Source of the DNA: Mycobacterium sp. ITM-2016-00316
GTDB taxonomy: Bacteria > Actinomycetota > Actinomycetes > Mycobacteriales > Mycobacteriaceae
Assembly (NCBI RefSeq): GCF_002968335.2
Contig: NZ_CP134398.1
Coordinates: 4,898,001-4,962,000 of the forward strand
DNA length: 64,000 nucleotides
Direction of reading: 5' to 3'
In this document: positions 22,322-32,425 of the stretch, in pieces
How positions within the stretch are numbered: the first letter of the stretch is position 1
Layout of the letters: every line of letters begins with the position of its first letter
Translations under genes and position numbers: made by a program
Notes under the pieces: generated by a model
Told to the model about the DNA's origin: nothing
The model's input: the letters and a program-made list of their open reading frames with translations, nothing else
Database searches by the model: none

Positions 22322-22752
22322 CGATGCGCCCCGGTGTGCGCCCAGGCGACCACCATCGCCAACACGGACAGCACGATCGCGAGCACCGTCATCGCCGCGG
22401 CCAGGTACATGCCGTATCCGGGTGCCACCGGCGCCTGCACATAGAGCCGGAAGTACCAGCCGATCAGCGCCGCCACGATCATCGAAAGCGCCAGTGCCGC
22501 AGATGATGCCAGTCGCGCCGACAACTGCCGGGCGGCCATTGCGGCGGCCACGATCAGCACCGCCGCCAGCAGCACGATCAACTGCCCGACCCCGAAGCCC
22601 GGCGGCGGCACCCCGATGGCCCCGACCTTGCCGCCGATCGCGTTGGCCCGGCCACCGCCGTCCGCGGTCGTGGTGAGCCACGGCAGCCAGGCACTCACCG
22701 CCAGGACCAGCGCGCACAACGCAACCAGCCAGCCGGGACGCAATCGAGCCAT
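22318..22752 (-). CDS. Four-helix membrane protein (possibly Rv0912-like)
   Basis: A 144-residue integral membrane protein with helices at about 8-25, 55-75, 84-102 and 115-138 (for example GVGQLIVLLAAVLIVAAAMAA). The first loop (TTTADGGGRANAIGGKVGAIG) faces outside. Length, topology and nearness to the Rv0911 homologue suggest correspondence to Rv0912 of M. tuberculosis, but this is from memory of gene order. Its stop overlaps the acetyltransferase start. The function is unknown. Confidence 0.72.
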   Translation of the reverse strand: MARLRPGWLVALCALVLAVSAWLPWLTTTADGGGRANAIGGKVGAIGVPPPGFGVGQLIVLLAAVLIVAAAMAARQLSARLASSAALALSMIVAALIGWYFRLYVQAPVAPGYGMYLAAAMTVLAIVLSVLAMVVAWAHTGAHR

Positions 22753-22794
22753 GCGCCTCAGGTTATCGGGTCGCCCTGCGTACCCTGGGTCCCC

Positions 22795-23235
22795 ATGACG
22801 GAACTACCCGATTGGGCCCGCCGGCTCGACCTGTCCCCGCACCCCGAAGGAGGCTGGTACCGCGAAACCTGGCGCAGTGAGCTGACGTTCCCCCAGTCGG
22901 TGCTGCCGTCGGACTACACCGGGCCGCGGAGCGCCGGAACGGCGATCCTGTTCCTGCTGATGCCCGGCCAGCAGTCGGCCTGGCACACCGTGCGCAGCGC
23001 CGAGCTGTGGCTGCACCACCGGGGCAGCCCGCTGCTGCTGGAGGTCGGCCGCGAGCAGGACTCGGCGCACACCGTGCTGCTCGGACCGGATATCGCCGCC
23101 GGCGAGCAGCCGCAGTCGGTGGTGCCGCCCGGGCACTGGCAGCGCGCGATGCCGCGCGATCAGGAGCCCACCCTGGTCAGTTGTGTGGTGGTGCCGGGCT
23201 TCGATTTCGCCGACTTCGCGCTGAGCGCCGGTTAG
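22795..23235 (+). CDS. Cupin (DUF985) protein
   Basis: A 146-residue single-domain cupin. LDLSPHPEGGWYRETWRS at the N-terminus and AWHTVRSAELWLHHRGSPL in the first cupin motif (His pair for metal), followed by VPPGHWQRAMP and VSCVVVPGFDFADF, are the hallmarks of the DUF985/cupin_5 family. The biochemical role is unknown; related proteins bind metal or sugar-like ligands. It is transcribed divergently from the 22318 membrane gene across 42 bp. Confidence 0.85.
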   Translation: MTELPDWARRLDLSPHPEGGWYRETWRSELTFPQSVLPSDYTGPRSAGTAILFLLMPGQQSAWHTVRSAELWLHHRGSPLLLEVGREQDSAHTVLLGPDIAAGEQPQSVVPPGHWQRAMPRDQEPTLVSCVVVPGFDFADFALSAG

Positions 23236-23273
23236 CCTCGATCTCAAACACCACTGCACCACACTCTATGGAG

Positions 23274-26200
23274 TTACATCGTGTTGGACGGCGGCGCCGC
23301 GACAGTTATCACGCTCTGCATCAAGTAGACCTGCAAATTGTCCTGGACAAGAGTTGTCAGAACGACGGTGCCGTCCGCGTTCATTTGCGGTGCCCCCAGA
23401 GGCATTCCAACAACCGACGTGGTGACGGGGGCGGCTGACCCGGGGCGCAACACTGCAACAAAGCTCTGCCACGAGTCAGCGCCGCTCCCCGACGCCGAGG
23501 AAGTTAGAGCTGCGACGGTGCCGTCTGTACCGACCTGCGCTAGACCCCAAGGCAATCCGTAGGGAAGAGTGAGGGTGTCAAAAGTGTCAGCACCAGGGCG
23601 CAACACGGTGACCTGAATGTTGTTCTCTTCGCCTGAATCGATGACGGTGATCAGCGTAACGACACCGCCGCCATCCACCCGTGCCGGGCCGAAGTAGTAG
23701 TTTCCAAGAGGAAAACCTAAGAAGATCGAGGACCATCCCACGGTGGTGGTGCTGACCGGTGTTTCGGCGCCGGGGCGTAGCACGGTCACCGTGAGATGGT
23801 TCGGGTCGCCGTCGCTGTCCGTAGGGAGACTGGTGGTCAACGCGACGGTGCCATCTGCGCCCACCTGCGTACCCCAGAATGGTTGTCCGGTAACTGTCGT
23901 CGCTGTCGGGACGGCGAGCCCGGGCCGCCAAATCGTCACCGTCGTTTGATACGGGTCACCGGAGCTACCGGAACCGGCCGAGGTCGTGAGCACGAGGGAG
24001 CCATCGCCAGCCAGCACCCGACTACCTGCCGGGCCAGCGACCGTGGTGACGTCGGGAAGGGCAGCGCCGGGACGCAGCAGAGTAACCGTGGTCAGAATAG
24101 TGCCACCGGCAATCTCAGAGGGCGTGGCGGTAATGAGCGCAACCGTGCCGTCTGCCCATACCCACCACGACTCATCGTCGTCGTCGTAAACCTCAGTGGA
24201 CAAGTATCCGGTGACGGTCGTTGTTTCGGCCGCGGCGGCGTCGGGTCGAAACACTGCGACTGCGTTCTGGAAGGGGTCGGCGGCGGTACCCGATCCAGTG
24301 ACGGCGGTACGGACCGCGACGGTGCCGTCCGTCCCGATGCGCACGTTGTACTCCGGGGAAAGGGTGCTTGTGATACTGCCGATGATGGGGGTGGTGGCGC
24401 CAGAGGACAGCCTGGTGACAGTCACTTCGTATGATTCGACCGAGCTAGACGAACGGGTATGGGTAACGAAAGTGACAGCGCCGTCGGCGCTTACGAATGC
24501 TGGGCGTACCGATCGCCCGGTTGCAGTCATGGTGAGCGGGGTGGTGACGCCGGGGCGCAGTACCGTCACCGTCATCGCATACGGGTTCACGGCGTTGCCT
24601 GTATAGATAAACGTTGTCTGTGCCACAGTGCCATCGGCGCCGATCTGGGCGGCGTCATTTGCGTTGCCGGCAATGGTCGTGGTGATGGGGGTGATGGCGC
24701 CGGGACGTAACACGATCACCGTGGTCTCGTATTGGTCGGCGGTGCCGCTCACGAGTGTGGAGTTCGTGAACGCAACGGTGCCGTCGCTACCCACGGATCG
24801 GTAGTAGTTCAACACGTCTGCCGGAAGAGCTGCGCTGACGGTTCTGGTGATGGAGACGTCGGTGGGATCGATATCGACGTGCACATCAATGGTTTGGGTA
24901 CCGCCGCGCCCGTCGGTAACCACGACACTGAACGTATCGGTTCCCTGGTCAGGATGCGTGTATGCGTTGAGCCTATCGGCCACTTCCGGGGTGTAAGCGT
25001 AAGCGCCGGTTGAGGTTACGGTGACCGTCCCGCCCCGCTCGGTCGTGGATGTCCACGTCGTCGCGCTGGGATTGGAAGAGCTGTAGTAGCGCAGGACGTC
25101 ACCGTCGGGGTCCGTCCAGCCGATGGTGCTGACAACCGTCCCATCGCTGTGATCGACGGTCCGGGTTGGCGGGACGGCCGGCGGCACGGGGAGTTGGTTT
25201 TCGGGGTTCACTGCGACGCCAATTACCTGCACTGACGCCCAAGCCACCACTGCGTGGGTCGCACCGACGGCGTGGATATGGGGACCAGCGGTGGCGTCGC
25301 TGACGATCACGGCGAATGAATCCGTGCCGGTGTAGTCATCGCCATAGTCAAAGGGGGTGCCGTTATCGTTCGGGGTGTAGGTCCAGGTCCCGGTCGACTG
25401 GTCCACGGTGACGGTTCCGTGCGCGGGTGCGCCGGCGCCGCTCGCAGGGACGGTGTAGGTCAGGGCGTCACCGTCGGGATCGGAAGCGCCGAAGGTGCCG
25501 TGGACTTGACCGTTGCCGAGATCCTGACCGGTCTGTACCGGGGCCGCAATGGGTGTGTGGTTGGCATAGGCCTGATCGAACTGACGACGCAACAGCTCCA
25601 ACGCTCCCCACAGGGACGGATTATCAAGCGGCGCCCCGGGACCAATCAGCGGCGCGAGTGCGGAAGCGACGGCATGCAGAACCCCACTGATCAGCGTGCC
25701 CGGCAGCGCCCGCAGCGTATCGATGAAGCTTGGCGCTGCGACGGTTGGGCCGGCCTGAGTGGGCGCATGGAGAGCAGCAGCGATGTTGGTCCGCTGCACA
25801 TTCGGTTCGCCGGCCGCTGATGAGACCAGCTGTACCGTGGACTCGTGGTCAGCGACTCGATCTGGAGTGTCGTTCGGCACCACACCACCGCGGGCCTCAT
25901 TCGTAGGCACCAGCCCACCCGTAGTGTTTTTCATCGGGAACGAATCGGATCTATCCGGTGCCGATGGCACTTCCTTCTCGGCAGCAGGCCCCGTCGGCGC
26001 GACGACCGGAACCGGCTGCGCCGGAGTCTCGGCCACATCGGGTATGACGTCCTCGGTGTCGACCTCAACAGGGCCCACAGGGACGTCGATATCAACACCG
26101 TCGCCCGGATCACCTTCCGTATGTGAAACGACAGGCTCGAACTCGGAGCTTTGACCTTCTCGGGCGGTAGCCGATGGCGCAGTCAGCGCACGTTTCACTC

Positions 26201-26597
26201 CGTCGCCGTCATCCACATCGTCATCCGGGTTGGACACAGCGGTGCCAGCCGACGACGTAGGCCTCGCCTGTGCTCCGCGGCGCTCTACAGAATTCGAAGG
26301 ATGTGAGTTCGAGCTCGACACCGTCGACGTCGAACTCGGTTTGTCAGCTGCACCATGTGAAGGGGCTGCAGTACGGGACTCAATAGAGGCGCCACTTTTT
26401 TCGTTACCGGATGAAGTTCCCGATGCGGAGTCGTCAGCATGGGCAACGCCTGTGCTGCTCGCCAGCGCGACGCCGAGCGTGATGGCTCCGGTCCCTAGCC
26501 ATCGATACGGCTCTCGTTGGCTTTGTGATCGGTGGCCGCCGCGACCCTTGGAAGCTGTAGCTTTGGCGTGCCGACCCGAACGATGCTTACCCGGCAC
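23274..26597 (-). CDS. Giant exported repeat protein with Ig-like domains
   Basis: A 1107-residue protein. A basic N-terminus (MPGKHRSGRHAKATASKG) precedes a signal segment ending AHADD near residue 57. A long Ser/Thr/Pro/Glu-rich region (60-290) follows. Two bacterial Ig/cadherin-like domains lie at about 350-460 (DPDGDALTYTV, GTVTVDQSTGTWTYTPN) and 480-580 (VTSTGAYAYTPE, DTFSVVVTDGRGG). From about 590 to the end come some ten repeats of roughly 50 residues built on G-x-DGTVALTT and VTVLRPGA-x-P, probably beta-propeller or beta-helix strands. It is a likely surface adhesin or matrix protein typical of environmental mycobacteria. No sorting signal is visible. Confidence 0.8.
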   Translation of the reverse strand: MPGKHRSGRHAKATASKGRGGHRSQSQREPYRWLGTGAITLGVALASSTGVAHADDSASGTSSGNEKSGASIESRTAAPSHGAADKPSSTSTVSSSNSHPSNSVERRGAQARPTSSAGTAVSNPDDDVDDGDGVKRALTAPSATAREGQSSEFEPVVSHTEGDPGDGVDIDVPVGPVEVDTEDVIPDVAETPAQPVPVVAPTGPAAEKEVPSAPDRSDSFPMKNTTGGLVPTNEARGGVVPNDTPDRVADHESTVQLVSSAAGEPNVQRTNIAAALHAPTQAGPTVAAPSFIDTLRALPGTLISGVLHAVASALAPLIGPGAPLDNPSLWGALELLRRQFDQAYANHTPIAAPVQTGQDLGNGQVHGTFGASDPDGDALTYTVPASGAGAPAHGTVTVDQSTGTWTYTPNDNGTPFDYGDDYTGTDSFAVIVSDATAGPHIHAVGATHAVVAWASVQVIGVAVNPENQLPVPPAVPPTRTVDHSDGTVVSTIGWTDPDGDVLRYYSSSNPSATTWTSTTERGGTVTVTSTGAYAYTPEVADRLNAYTHPDQGTDTFSVVVTDGRGGTQTIDVHVDIDPTDVSITRTVSAALPADVLNYYRSVGSDGTVAFTNSTLVSGTADQYETTVIVLRPGAITPITTTIAGNANDAAQIGADGTVAQTTFIYTGNAVNPYAMTVTVLRPGVTTPLTMTATGRSVRPAFVSADGAVTFVTHTRSSSSVESYEVTVTRLSSGATTPIIGSITSTLSPEYNVRIGTDGTVAVRTAVTGSGTAADPFQNAVAVFRPDAAAAETTTVTGYLSTEVYDDDDESWWVWADGTVALITATPSEIAGGTILTTVTLLRPGAALPDVTTVAGPAGSRVLAGDGSLVLTTSAGSGSSGDPYQTTVTIWRPGLAVPTATTVTGQPFWGTQVGADGTVALTTSLPTDSDGDPNHLTVTVLRPGAETPVSTTTVGWSSIFLGFPLGNYYFGPARVDGGGVVTLITVIDSGEENNIQVTVLRPGADTFDTLTLPYGLPWGLAQVGTDGTVAALTSSASGSGADSWQSFVAVLRPGSAAPVTTSVVGMPLGAPQMNADGTVVLTTLVQDNLQVYLMQSVITVAAPPSNTM

Positions 26598-26890
26598 ACT
26601 CGCTCCTGTATTTTGGATGCTCAGCGCTGTAGATACGCCCGCTGAAATCTACCAACTGATTTGCGCGCACGTCCGTATCTTCCGTGCTTCTAGCGGCGCC
26701 TTCATCCGAACGGTGTACACGATCGCGGCGTCAAAGCCATTTTTCGGCCACTGACGGGACCAGAGACAAACAGAGTCGAGCATCACGACGACGACCAGCA
26801 GACGCACGCCACCATTCGAGGACTCCTGCTCGACCGACTGTCCACGGGTGAACGGATCGGATCCATTGAGTTTGCTTGCAGTGGGACTGG
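26598..26890. other. 293-bp intergenic region
   Basis: Lies between the giant exported protein gene and the VOC gene. It should contain the promoter of the exported protein. No tRNA, hairpin or repeat was recognised. Confidence 0.4.
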
Positions 26891-27658
26891 TTAGGGCTGC
26901 AACGAGGAAAGGCTGAAACCGGCGCCGGTCGGGTCGGCCACCGAGGCCAGCCGCCCGTACGGGGTGTCCTCGGCGGGCCGGGTGATGCTGCCGCCGTTGT
27001 CGACGATGAGTTGCTGGGCTTTGTCGACGTCCTCGGCGCCCAGGAAGAAGAACCAGTTGGACGGTTCGTCGGCGGCCATGAACGCGCCGCCGTCCATCAC
27101 GCCGATGCGCTGTTCGCCGTCGAACACCACGGTGCTGTAACGGAACTCGTCGGAGTCCGCCTCGACCTGGGCCTGCCAGCCGAACACCGCGCGGTAGAAG
27201 TCCAGGGTTTCGGCGAAGTCCCGGGTGGTCAGCTGGTGCCAGACCGGTGCGCCCGCCACCCCGGTGGCCTCGAAGCCGAGATGCTCTGTGGGCTGCCATA
27301 ATCCGATCATGCCGCCGGTCGGGTCGCAGACCATCGCCATCCGACCCTTGGCCGGGATGTCCATTGCTCCCCCACAGCTGAAGCCGCCGGCGGCGGTGAT
27401 CGCCTCGATGGTGGCATCGGCGTCCGCGGTGTGCAGGTAGGTGTTCCAGCGGTCCGGCATGTTCCACTGCGGGTCATTCGGCATCAGCCCGGCCACCTGG
27501 ACGCCGTCGACGAAGGCGCTGACGTAGCCGCCGTACTCAGGCCCGGCGGACTCGAAGGTCCAGCCGAAGACCGCACCGTAGAACTGTTGTGCGCGCCCGA
27601 TTTCGGAGGTGGACAGGTCGATCCAGCAGGGGGCGCCCAGAGGGTGTGAGGTTGTCAT
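26891..27658 (-). CDS. Two-domain VOC (glyoxalase-fold) protein, Rv0911-like
   Basis: A 255-residue protein with two vicinal-oxygen-chelate modules (about 8-120 and 135-252). Each has the FYGAVFGW / FYRAVFGW helix, the second of the pair ending DPTGGMIGLWQ and DPTGAGFSLSSL. Proteins of this family (Rv0911, Rv0577/CFP30B) are of uncertain enzymatic function and have been linked to methylglyoxal handling. Its position next to the Rv0910-Rv0909 pair and ctpE supports correspondence to Rv0911. Confidence 0.87.
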   Translation of the reverse strand: MTTSHPLGAPCWIDLSTSEIGRAQQFYGAVFGWTFESAGPEYGGYVSAFVDGVQVAGLMPNDPQWNMPDRWNTYLHTADADATIEAITAAGGFSCGGAMDIPAKGRMAMVCDPTGGMIGLWQPTEHLGFEATGVAGAPVWHQLTTRDFAETLDFYRAVFGWQAQVEADSDEFRYSTVVFDGEQRIGVMDGGAFMAADEPSNWFFFLGAEDVDKAQQLIVDNGGSITRPAEDTPYGRLASVADPTGAGFSLSSLQP

Positions 27659-27773
27659 GCCGGTACCGACTCGGGTGCCCGCGAAAACTCATCGCGGGCC
27701 GTGCCCAAAATCCGCGGAATGGTGGCAATCGCGTACTCGATAACAACCATTCCGCACAATCCTGCAGAAGCGA

Positions 27774-28205
27774 CTACGAGTAAACCCGCTTGAACTGGTC
27801 CAGCGACTGCCGGATGTCACTCTTGAGCGCGCCCGCGACCACCATGCCGATCGGGCCGAACAGCGCGGGCCCGCCGAGGTGGATGTCCAGCTGCACCGAG
27901 GCACTTTCGGCGACCGGCTTGACCCGTGCGATCAGCTTGATCTTGACCCCGCCGACTCCGTTGCCGTTGAGCGTCATCGACTCCGGCGGCTTGTAGTTGA
28001 CGATGGTCCACTTCACCCGGTTGAGCATGCCCTTGACCTCGACGATGGACTCGATCTCGGTGCCCTTGCCCAGCGTCTCGGGCAGCTCGGAGCGCCACAT
28101 CTTGTGGATGCTCAGCCATTCCTTGAACCGGGCCAGATCCGAGGCGGCCTGCCAGGCCTGCTCCGGCGGCAGGGGAACGTCGACGGAGACGGAAAGCTTC
28201 GCCAC
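27774..28205 (-). CDS. SRPBCC-fold protein, Rv0910-like (putative toxin)
   Basis: A 143-residue START/SRPBCC protein: MAKLSVSVDVPLPPEQAWQA opens the fold and ALKSDIRQSLDQFKRVYS forms the long closing helix around a ligand cavity. The M. tuberculosis homologue Rv0910 has been reported as the toxin of a toxin-antitoxin pair with Rv0909; a lipid or small-ligand role is equally compatible with the fold. The start lies two bases downstream of the Rv0909-like stop, so the two are co-translated. Confidence 0.88.
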   Translation of the reverse strand: MAKLSVSVDVPLPPEQAWQAASDLARFKEWLSIHKMWRSELPETLGKGTEIESIVEVKGMLNRVKWTIVNYKPPESMTLNGNGVGGVKIKLIARVKPVAESASVQLDIHLGGPALFGPIGMVVAGALKSDIRQSLDQFKRVYS

Positions 28206-28207
28206 CG

Positions 28208-28459
28208 TCAGGAGGCCGGAGGGGCCGTCGGCGGTTCGTTGGCCGGCGGCACCTGGCCGGACTGCTGGGTGGGCGGTACCGGCGGGGTGCCGGCCTGGTC
28301 GCGGGCGGCCTTCTTGGCGGCCTCCTGCACCTTGTCCACATGCTGGGCGTACTTGCCCTGCGTCTTCTTGTCGACCAGGTCACCCGCCTTGTCGATCGCG
28401 GTATCGACCTTGTCGGCGTTCTTGGCCACCAGGCCCTTCACCTTGTCCAGGAAACTCAT
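28208..28459 (-). CDS. Rv0909-like antitoxin (putative)
   Basis: An 83-residue protein. Residues 1-55 (MSFLDKVKGLVAKNADKVD ... QGKYAQHVDKVQEAAKK) form an amphipathic charged helix typical of the MT0933-like antitoxin family. The C-terminal 28 residues are Pro/Gln-rich and likely disordered. It is named as the antitoxin partner of the Rv0910-type protein in M. tuberculosis. The start is ATG 28459; a longer reading by 12 codons would begin inside the upstream spacer. Confidence 0.85.
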   Translation of the reverse strand: MSFLDKVKGLVAKNADKVDTAIDKAGDLVDKKTQGKYAQHVDKVQEAAKKAARDQAGTPPVPPTQQSGQVPPANEPPTAPPAS

Positions 28460-28469
28460 GACGCCAACC

Positions 28470-30842
28470 CTAGCGCCACAGCGTGCGGGGTTCACCCGAC
28501 AATCGGCCCTCCACCCACCAGGCCACCTCGATGATCACCGCGGCGACGGCGCCGATGGCGAGCCCCATCGAGGTCAGCGCGACATTGGTCGGGTCCAGCA
28601 GGAACGTCCGCTGAGCCAGCGGTATCGAGAAGATCACCACATAGGCCAGTGCGGACACCGCGACCAGCGCGATGCGCCACCACTCGTAGGGGCGGGCCAC
28701 CACGGCCAGCACCCACACCGAACCGACCAGCAGGGTGATCAGCGCCGTGGTGGAGGCCTGCGTCTGCTCGACCTCGGAGGCGCCCCGGCCCTGATAGGCC
28801 AGCAGGTAGGAGATGAAGGTGCTCAGCCCGACCACGACGCCCGCGGGCAGCGCCGAGGTCATCACCCGGCGCACGAAGCCGGGACGCGCCCGTTCGGAAT
28901 TCGGCGCCAGCGACAGGATGAACGCCGGGATGCCGATGGTGAACCAGGCCGCGATGGTGACGTGGATCGGCTGGAACGGATACGGCAGCGGATCCGACCC
29001 GAACAGCTTGGCCGACAGGCCGCCGATGCCGACGAGTGCAGCCAGCAGCACCGAGTAGACCGTCTTGGTGAGGAACAGGTTGGAGACCCGCTCGATATTG
29101 CCGATCACCCGGCGGCCCTCCCCCACCACATGGGGCAGTGTCGCGAACTTGTTGTCCAGCAACACGATCTGGGCCACCGCGCGGGATGCCGAACTGCCCG
29201 ATCCCATCGCCACGCCGATATCGGCGTCCTTGAGGGCCAGCACGTCGTTGACGCCGTCACCGGTCATCGCCACCGTGTGCCCCCGGGACTGCAGGGCGTG
29301 CACCATGGCCCGCTTCTGGTCCGGGCGCACCCGGCCGAAGGTGGTGTACTGCTCGACGGCGGCGGCCAGCTCATCGGAGTTCTCGGGCAGCTGACGGGCG
29401 TCGAGCGTCTCCCCGTGCAGGCCGAGCGTCCCGGCCACCGCACCCACCGATTTGGCGTTGTCCCCGGAGATCACCTTGACCGTGACCTGCTGGGAGGCAA
29501 AGTAATCCAGGGTGTCGCGGGCATCCGGGCGCACCCGCTGTTCCAGGATGACGAGCGCGGCCGGGGTGACGGCCCCCGGGGCGTCCGGGGCGTCCACCGA
29601 GTGCTCACACGACCCCAGCAGCAGTACCCGCAGACCCTGCGCACCGATCCGCTCGGCCTCCTGCGCCTCGGGCGAGGCCGGGTCGAGCAGCACATCGGGA
29701 GCGCCGATCACCCAGTTGCCGTGCTCGCCGTAGGACGTGCCGCTCCACTTGGTGGCCGACTTGAACGGCGCCGCCGCGGTGGCCGTCCAACCGGGCGCGG
29801 TGCCGTAGGCCTCGGCGATGGCCGCCATGCTGGCGTTCGGGCGCGCGTCATCGGCGGCCAGTTGGGCCAGCACCTGGGCCGCATCACCGCCACCGACAGC
29901 CTTCACGTCGGACAGCCGCATACCGTTCTCGGTCAGCGTGCCGGTCTTGTCGGCGCACACCACATCGACGCGGGCCAGGCCCTCGATGGCGGGCAGTTCC
30001 TGCACCAGGCATTGGCGCTGCCCGAGTCGCACCACGCCGACGGCGAACGCGATGGAGGTCATCAGCACCAGGCCCTCGGGCACCATCGGCACCAGTGCGC
30101 CGACCATCCGGAGCACCGATTCCCGCCAGCCCGCGTCGGTGGTGAACAGCTGGGTGTAGATGATCAGCGCACCGGCGGGCCAGAGCAGATAGGTGATGAA
30201 CTGCAGGATCTTGTTGATGCCGCTGCGCAGTTCCGATTTCACCAAGGTGAACTTGCTGGCCTCCTCGGCGAGCTGGGCGGCGTAGGCCTCCCGCCCGACC
30301 TTGGTGGCCCGGTAGGCGCCGGAGCCGGCGACAACGAAGCTGCCCGACATCACCTTGTCGCCGGGGTCCTTGGCCATCGGGTCGGCCTCACCGGTCAGCA
30401 GCGACTCGTCGACCTCAAGGTTGTTCTCCTCCAGCACTTCCCCGTCGACGGTGATCTGGTCTCCCGGACCCACCTCGATGATGTCGCCGAGGACGACTTC
30501 GCTGGGCGCGAGCGCGCGGGTTCCGGACTGCCTGCGCACCACCGGTTTGGCCTGCCCGACGATGGCAAGCTTGTCCAGGGTCTGCTTGGCGCGCAGTTCC
30601 TGGATGATGCCGATGGCGCTGTTGGCGACGATCAGCAGCCCGAACAGCCCGTTGATCAGCGACCCGGTGGCCACCACGATGGCGAACAGCACGCCGAGGA
30701 TCGCGTTGATGCGGGTGAAGACGTTGGCGCGCACGATCTCCGAGACGCTGCGTGCCGCCCGGGTCGGCACGTCGTTGGTCTGGCCGTCGGCCACCCGCTG
30801 GGCGACCTCGGCATCGGACAGGCCTGACATCATGGTCGTCAC
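28470..30842 (-). CDS. ctpE: P-type ATPase CtpE (calcium uptake type)
   Basis: A 790-residue P-type ATPase. The phosphorylated Asp is in [12 protein letters not shown] (about residue 296). LLTGEADP is the actuator-domain TGE loop, [18 protein letters not shown] the hinge, and [15 protein letters not shown] the ion-binding helix. Eight to ten membrane helices are present. In mycobacteria CtpE imports Ca2+ and affects cell-surface integrity. The start is GTG 30842, overlapping the stop of the upstream serine hydrolase (GTGA). It is in the conserved order Rv0909-ctpE-Rv0907. Confidence 0.93.
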   Translation of the reverse strand: MTTMMSGLSDAEVAQRVADGQTNDVPTRAARSVSEIVRANVFTRINAILGVLFAIVVATGSLINGLFGLLIVANSAIGIIQELRAKQTLDKLAIVGQAKPVVRRQSGTRALAPSEVVLGDIIEVGPGDQITVDGEVLEENNLEVDESLLTGEADPMAKDPGDKVMSGSFVVAGSGAYRATKVGREAYAAQLAEEASKFTLVKSELRSGINKILQFITYLLWPAGALIIYTQLFTTDAGWRESVLRMVGALVPMVPEGLVLMTSIAFAVGVVRLGQRQCLVQELPAIEGLARVDVVCADKTGTLTENGMRLSDVKAVGGGDAAQVLAQLAADDARPNASMAAIAEAYGTAPGWTATAAAPFKSATKWSGTSYGEHGNWVIGAPDVLLDPASPEAQEAERIGAQGLRVLLLGSCEHSVDAPDAPGAVTPAALVILEQRVRPDARDTLDYFASQQVTVKVISGDNAKSVGAVAGTLGLHGETLDARQLPENSDELAAAVEQYTTFGRVRPDQKRAMVHALQSRGHTVAMTGDGVNDVLALKDADIGVAMGSGSSASRAVAQIVLLDNKFATLPHVVGEGRRVIGNIERVSNLFLTKTVYSVLLAALVGIGGLSAKLFGSDPLPYPFQPIHVTIAAWFTIGIPAFILSLAPNSERARPGFVRRVMTSALPAGVVVGLSTFISYLLAYQGRGASEVEQTQASTTALITLLVGSVWVLAVVARPYEWWRIALVAVSALAYVVIFSIPLAQRTFLLDPTNVALTSMGLAIGAVAAVIIEVAWWVEGRLSGEPRTLWR

Positions 30843-32407
30843 TTGGTGAATACCGCCTCATCGAAGTACTCGAGCGTGAGCGTGTCCCCGTCGAAGGTGG
30901 CCTTCGAGATCGTTCCCGGCGGCGCGTTCTCGGTGACGAACTCGAAGGTGAAAATGTCGCCGTCCCAGTGGGTCAGCGGCACATCCAGCTTCGGACCGAG
31001 GGCGAGGTGCAGCCGGCCGTCGCGCTCGGCGATCCGCGCCGGCCCCCAGTAGTCGTTGGCATAGGTGCCGGTATAGGTCGACAAGGCCGCCGCCGGTAGC
31101 GGTGTGGCCGGCGGCTTCTGTCCGACCAGCGAACCCACCGGATCGCTCATCGGCAGGAGCTTGGACCGGTACAGGTCATACCAGGGTTCCCGGATCTCGC
31201 CGAACTGCACCAGATCCGCGAACTGCGCGGTCAGGGCTTCCGGCACCCCCGACATCGTCCCGTTCGTCAGGGCCACGATGCCCACCTCGGCCGAGGGCAC
31301 CATCAGGACGTTCGTCCCCGCGCCGAGTTCGAAGGCGCCCGAGTGGCTCAGCTCCATGCGCGCGCCCGAGGTGGTGCCCACGTTGAACCCGTAACCGTAG
31401 AAGCCCGACCTCATCGCGGGCTCGGTGGCCCGGCTGGACACCACCTGCGGGGTGGTGGCGGGCAACAGCGCCGCCGCGTCGATCACCCGCCGGCCGCGGT
31501 GGCTGCCCTCGCCCAGCACCATCGCCATCCAGCGCGTCATGTCGTTGACCGAGGAACTCACCCCACCGGCGGGCGCCTGCTGATCGGCGTCGCGCACATA
31601 CTGCGGCCGGTATTCGCCGTCAGCGATCCGGGTGTGCCCCACCGCCCGGTTGGCCATGGATTCGTAGTCGGCGAAACGGTAACTGGTGGAGCCCATTCCG
31701 AGCGGGGCGAACAGTGTCTCCGCGCCAAGCTGGTCCCACGGTTTGCCGGCCGCGGCGGCGACCGCCTCCGCGGCCGCGGTGAGACCGAAGTTGGTGTAGG
31801 CATAGGAGATCCGGAACGGATCGAGCGGAAGCAGGCGCAGGCGCTCCAGCACGGCGCGGCGGTCGTACCCGATGTCCTCCAGCTGATCCCCGGCGTGATC
31901 GGGCAGCCCGGAGCGGTGCGAGAACAGGTCCCCGATGGTGACCATCCGGGTGACGGTGGGGTCCGACAGCGCGAACCAGGGCAGCTTGTCCACCACCGGG
32001 GTGTCCCACCCGATCGCCTGCTCGCTGACCTGCCGGGCCACCACGGTGGCACTCACCGGTTTGGACAGCGACGCCAGCTGGAAGACGGTGTCCGGGTCCA
32101 CCGGCTCGGCGGACCGCACGTCGCGTACACCGAACCCCTTGGCGTAGATCGCTTTTCCCTTGTGCACCACGGCGACGGCCATTCCGGGCACACCCGACTT
32201 CTCCATCAGGTCGGCGGCCAACTCGTCCAGCTGGGACACCGCGTTCTCGACCGCGTTGCGCGGCAACGGCATCGCCGGGACCAGCGGCGGCACCGGGGCG
32301 GGCGACTCGATGGACGCTGCCGGCGTCGTGCCCGGCGGATCCGTGGTGGGCGTCCCGCATCCGGCCAGCAGCACGGCGGCCACGCCGACGCTCAAGATCA
32401 GTCTCAC
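30839..32407 (-). CDS. Beta-lactamase-family lipoprotein, Rv0907-like
   Basis: A 522-residue exported serine hydrolase. The signal peptide ends LLAGC (lipid Cys 17). The class C/DD-peptidase-like fold shows S-x-x-K in QLASLSKP (about 110) and Y-x-N in YAYTNFG. A C-terminal lipocalin-like or DUF3471-type segment ([18 protein letters not shown]) follows. It may hydrolyse peptidoglycan peptides or esters; true beta-lactam resistance is not implied. It lies between ctpE and the metallo-hydrolase in the same order as Rv0907. Confidence 0.88.
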   Translation of the reverse strand: MRLILSVGVAAVLLAGCGTPTTDPPGTTPAASIESPAPVPPLVPAMPLPRNAVENAVSQLDELAADLMEKSGVPGMAVAVVHKGKAIYAKGFGVRDVRSAEPVDPDTVFQLASLSKPVSATVVARQVSEQAIGWDTPVVDKLPWFALSDPTVTRMVTIGDLFSHRSGLPDHAGDQLEDIGYDRRAVLERLRLLPLDPFRISYAYTNFGLTAAAEAVAAAAGKPWDQLGAETLFAPLGMGSTSYRFADYESMANRAVGHTRIADGEYRPQYVRDADQQAPAGGVSSSVNDMTRWMAMVLGEGSHRGRRVIDAAALLPATTPQVVSSRATEPAMRSGFYGYGFNVGTTSGARMELSHSGAFELGAGTNVLMVPSAEVGIVALTNGTMSGVPEALTAQFADLVQFGEIREPWYDLYRSKLLPMSDPVGSLVGQKPPATPLPAAALSTYTGTYANDYWGPARIAERDGRLHLALGPKLDVPLTHWDGDIFTFEFVTENAPPGTISKATFDGDTLTLEYFDEAVFTK

Positions 32408-32425
32408 GGCGTCAACGCTATCGGG

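Noticed and set aside
27879..30827. A 982-codon plus-strand open frame opposite ctpE
   Set aside because: It is antisense to a complete P-type ATPase and lacks domain signals; long antisense frames are expected at this GC content.
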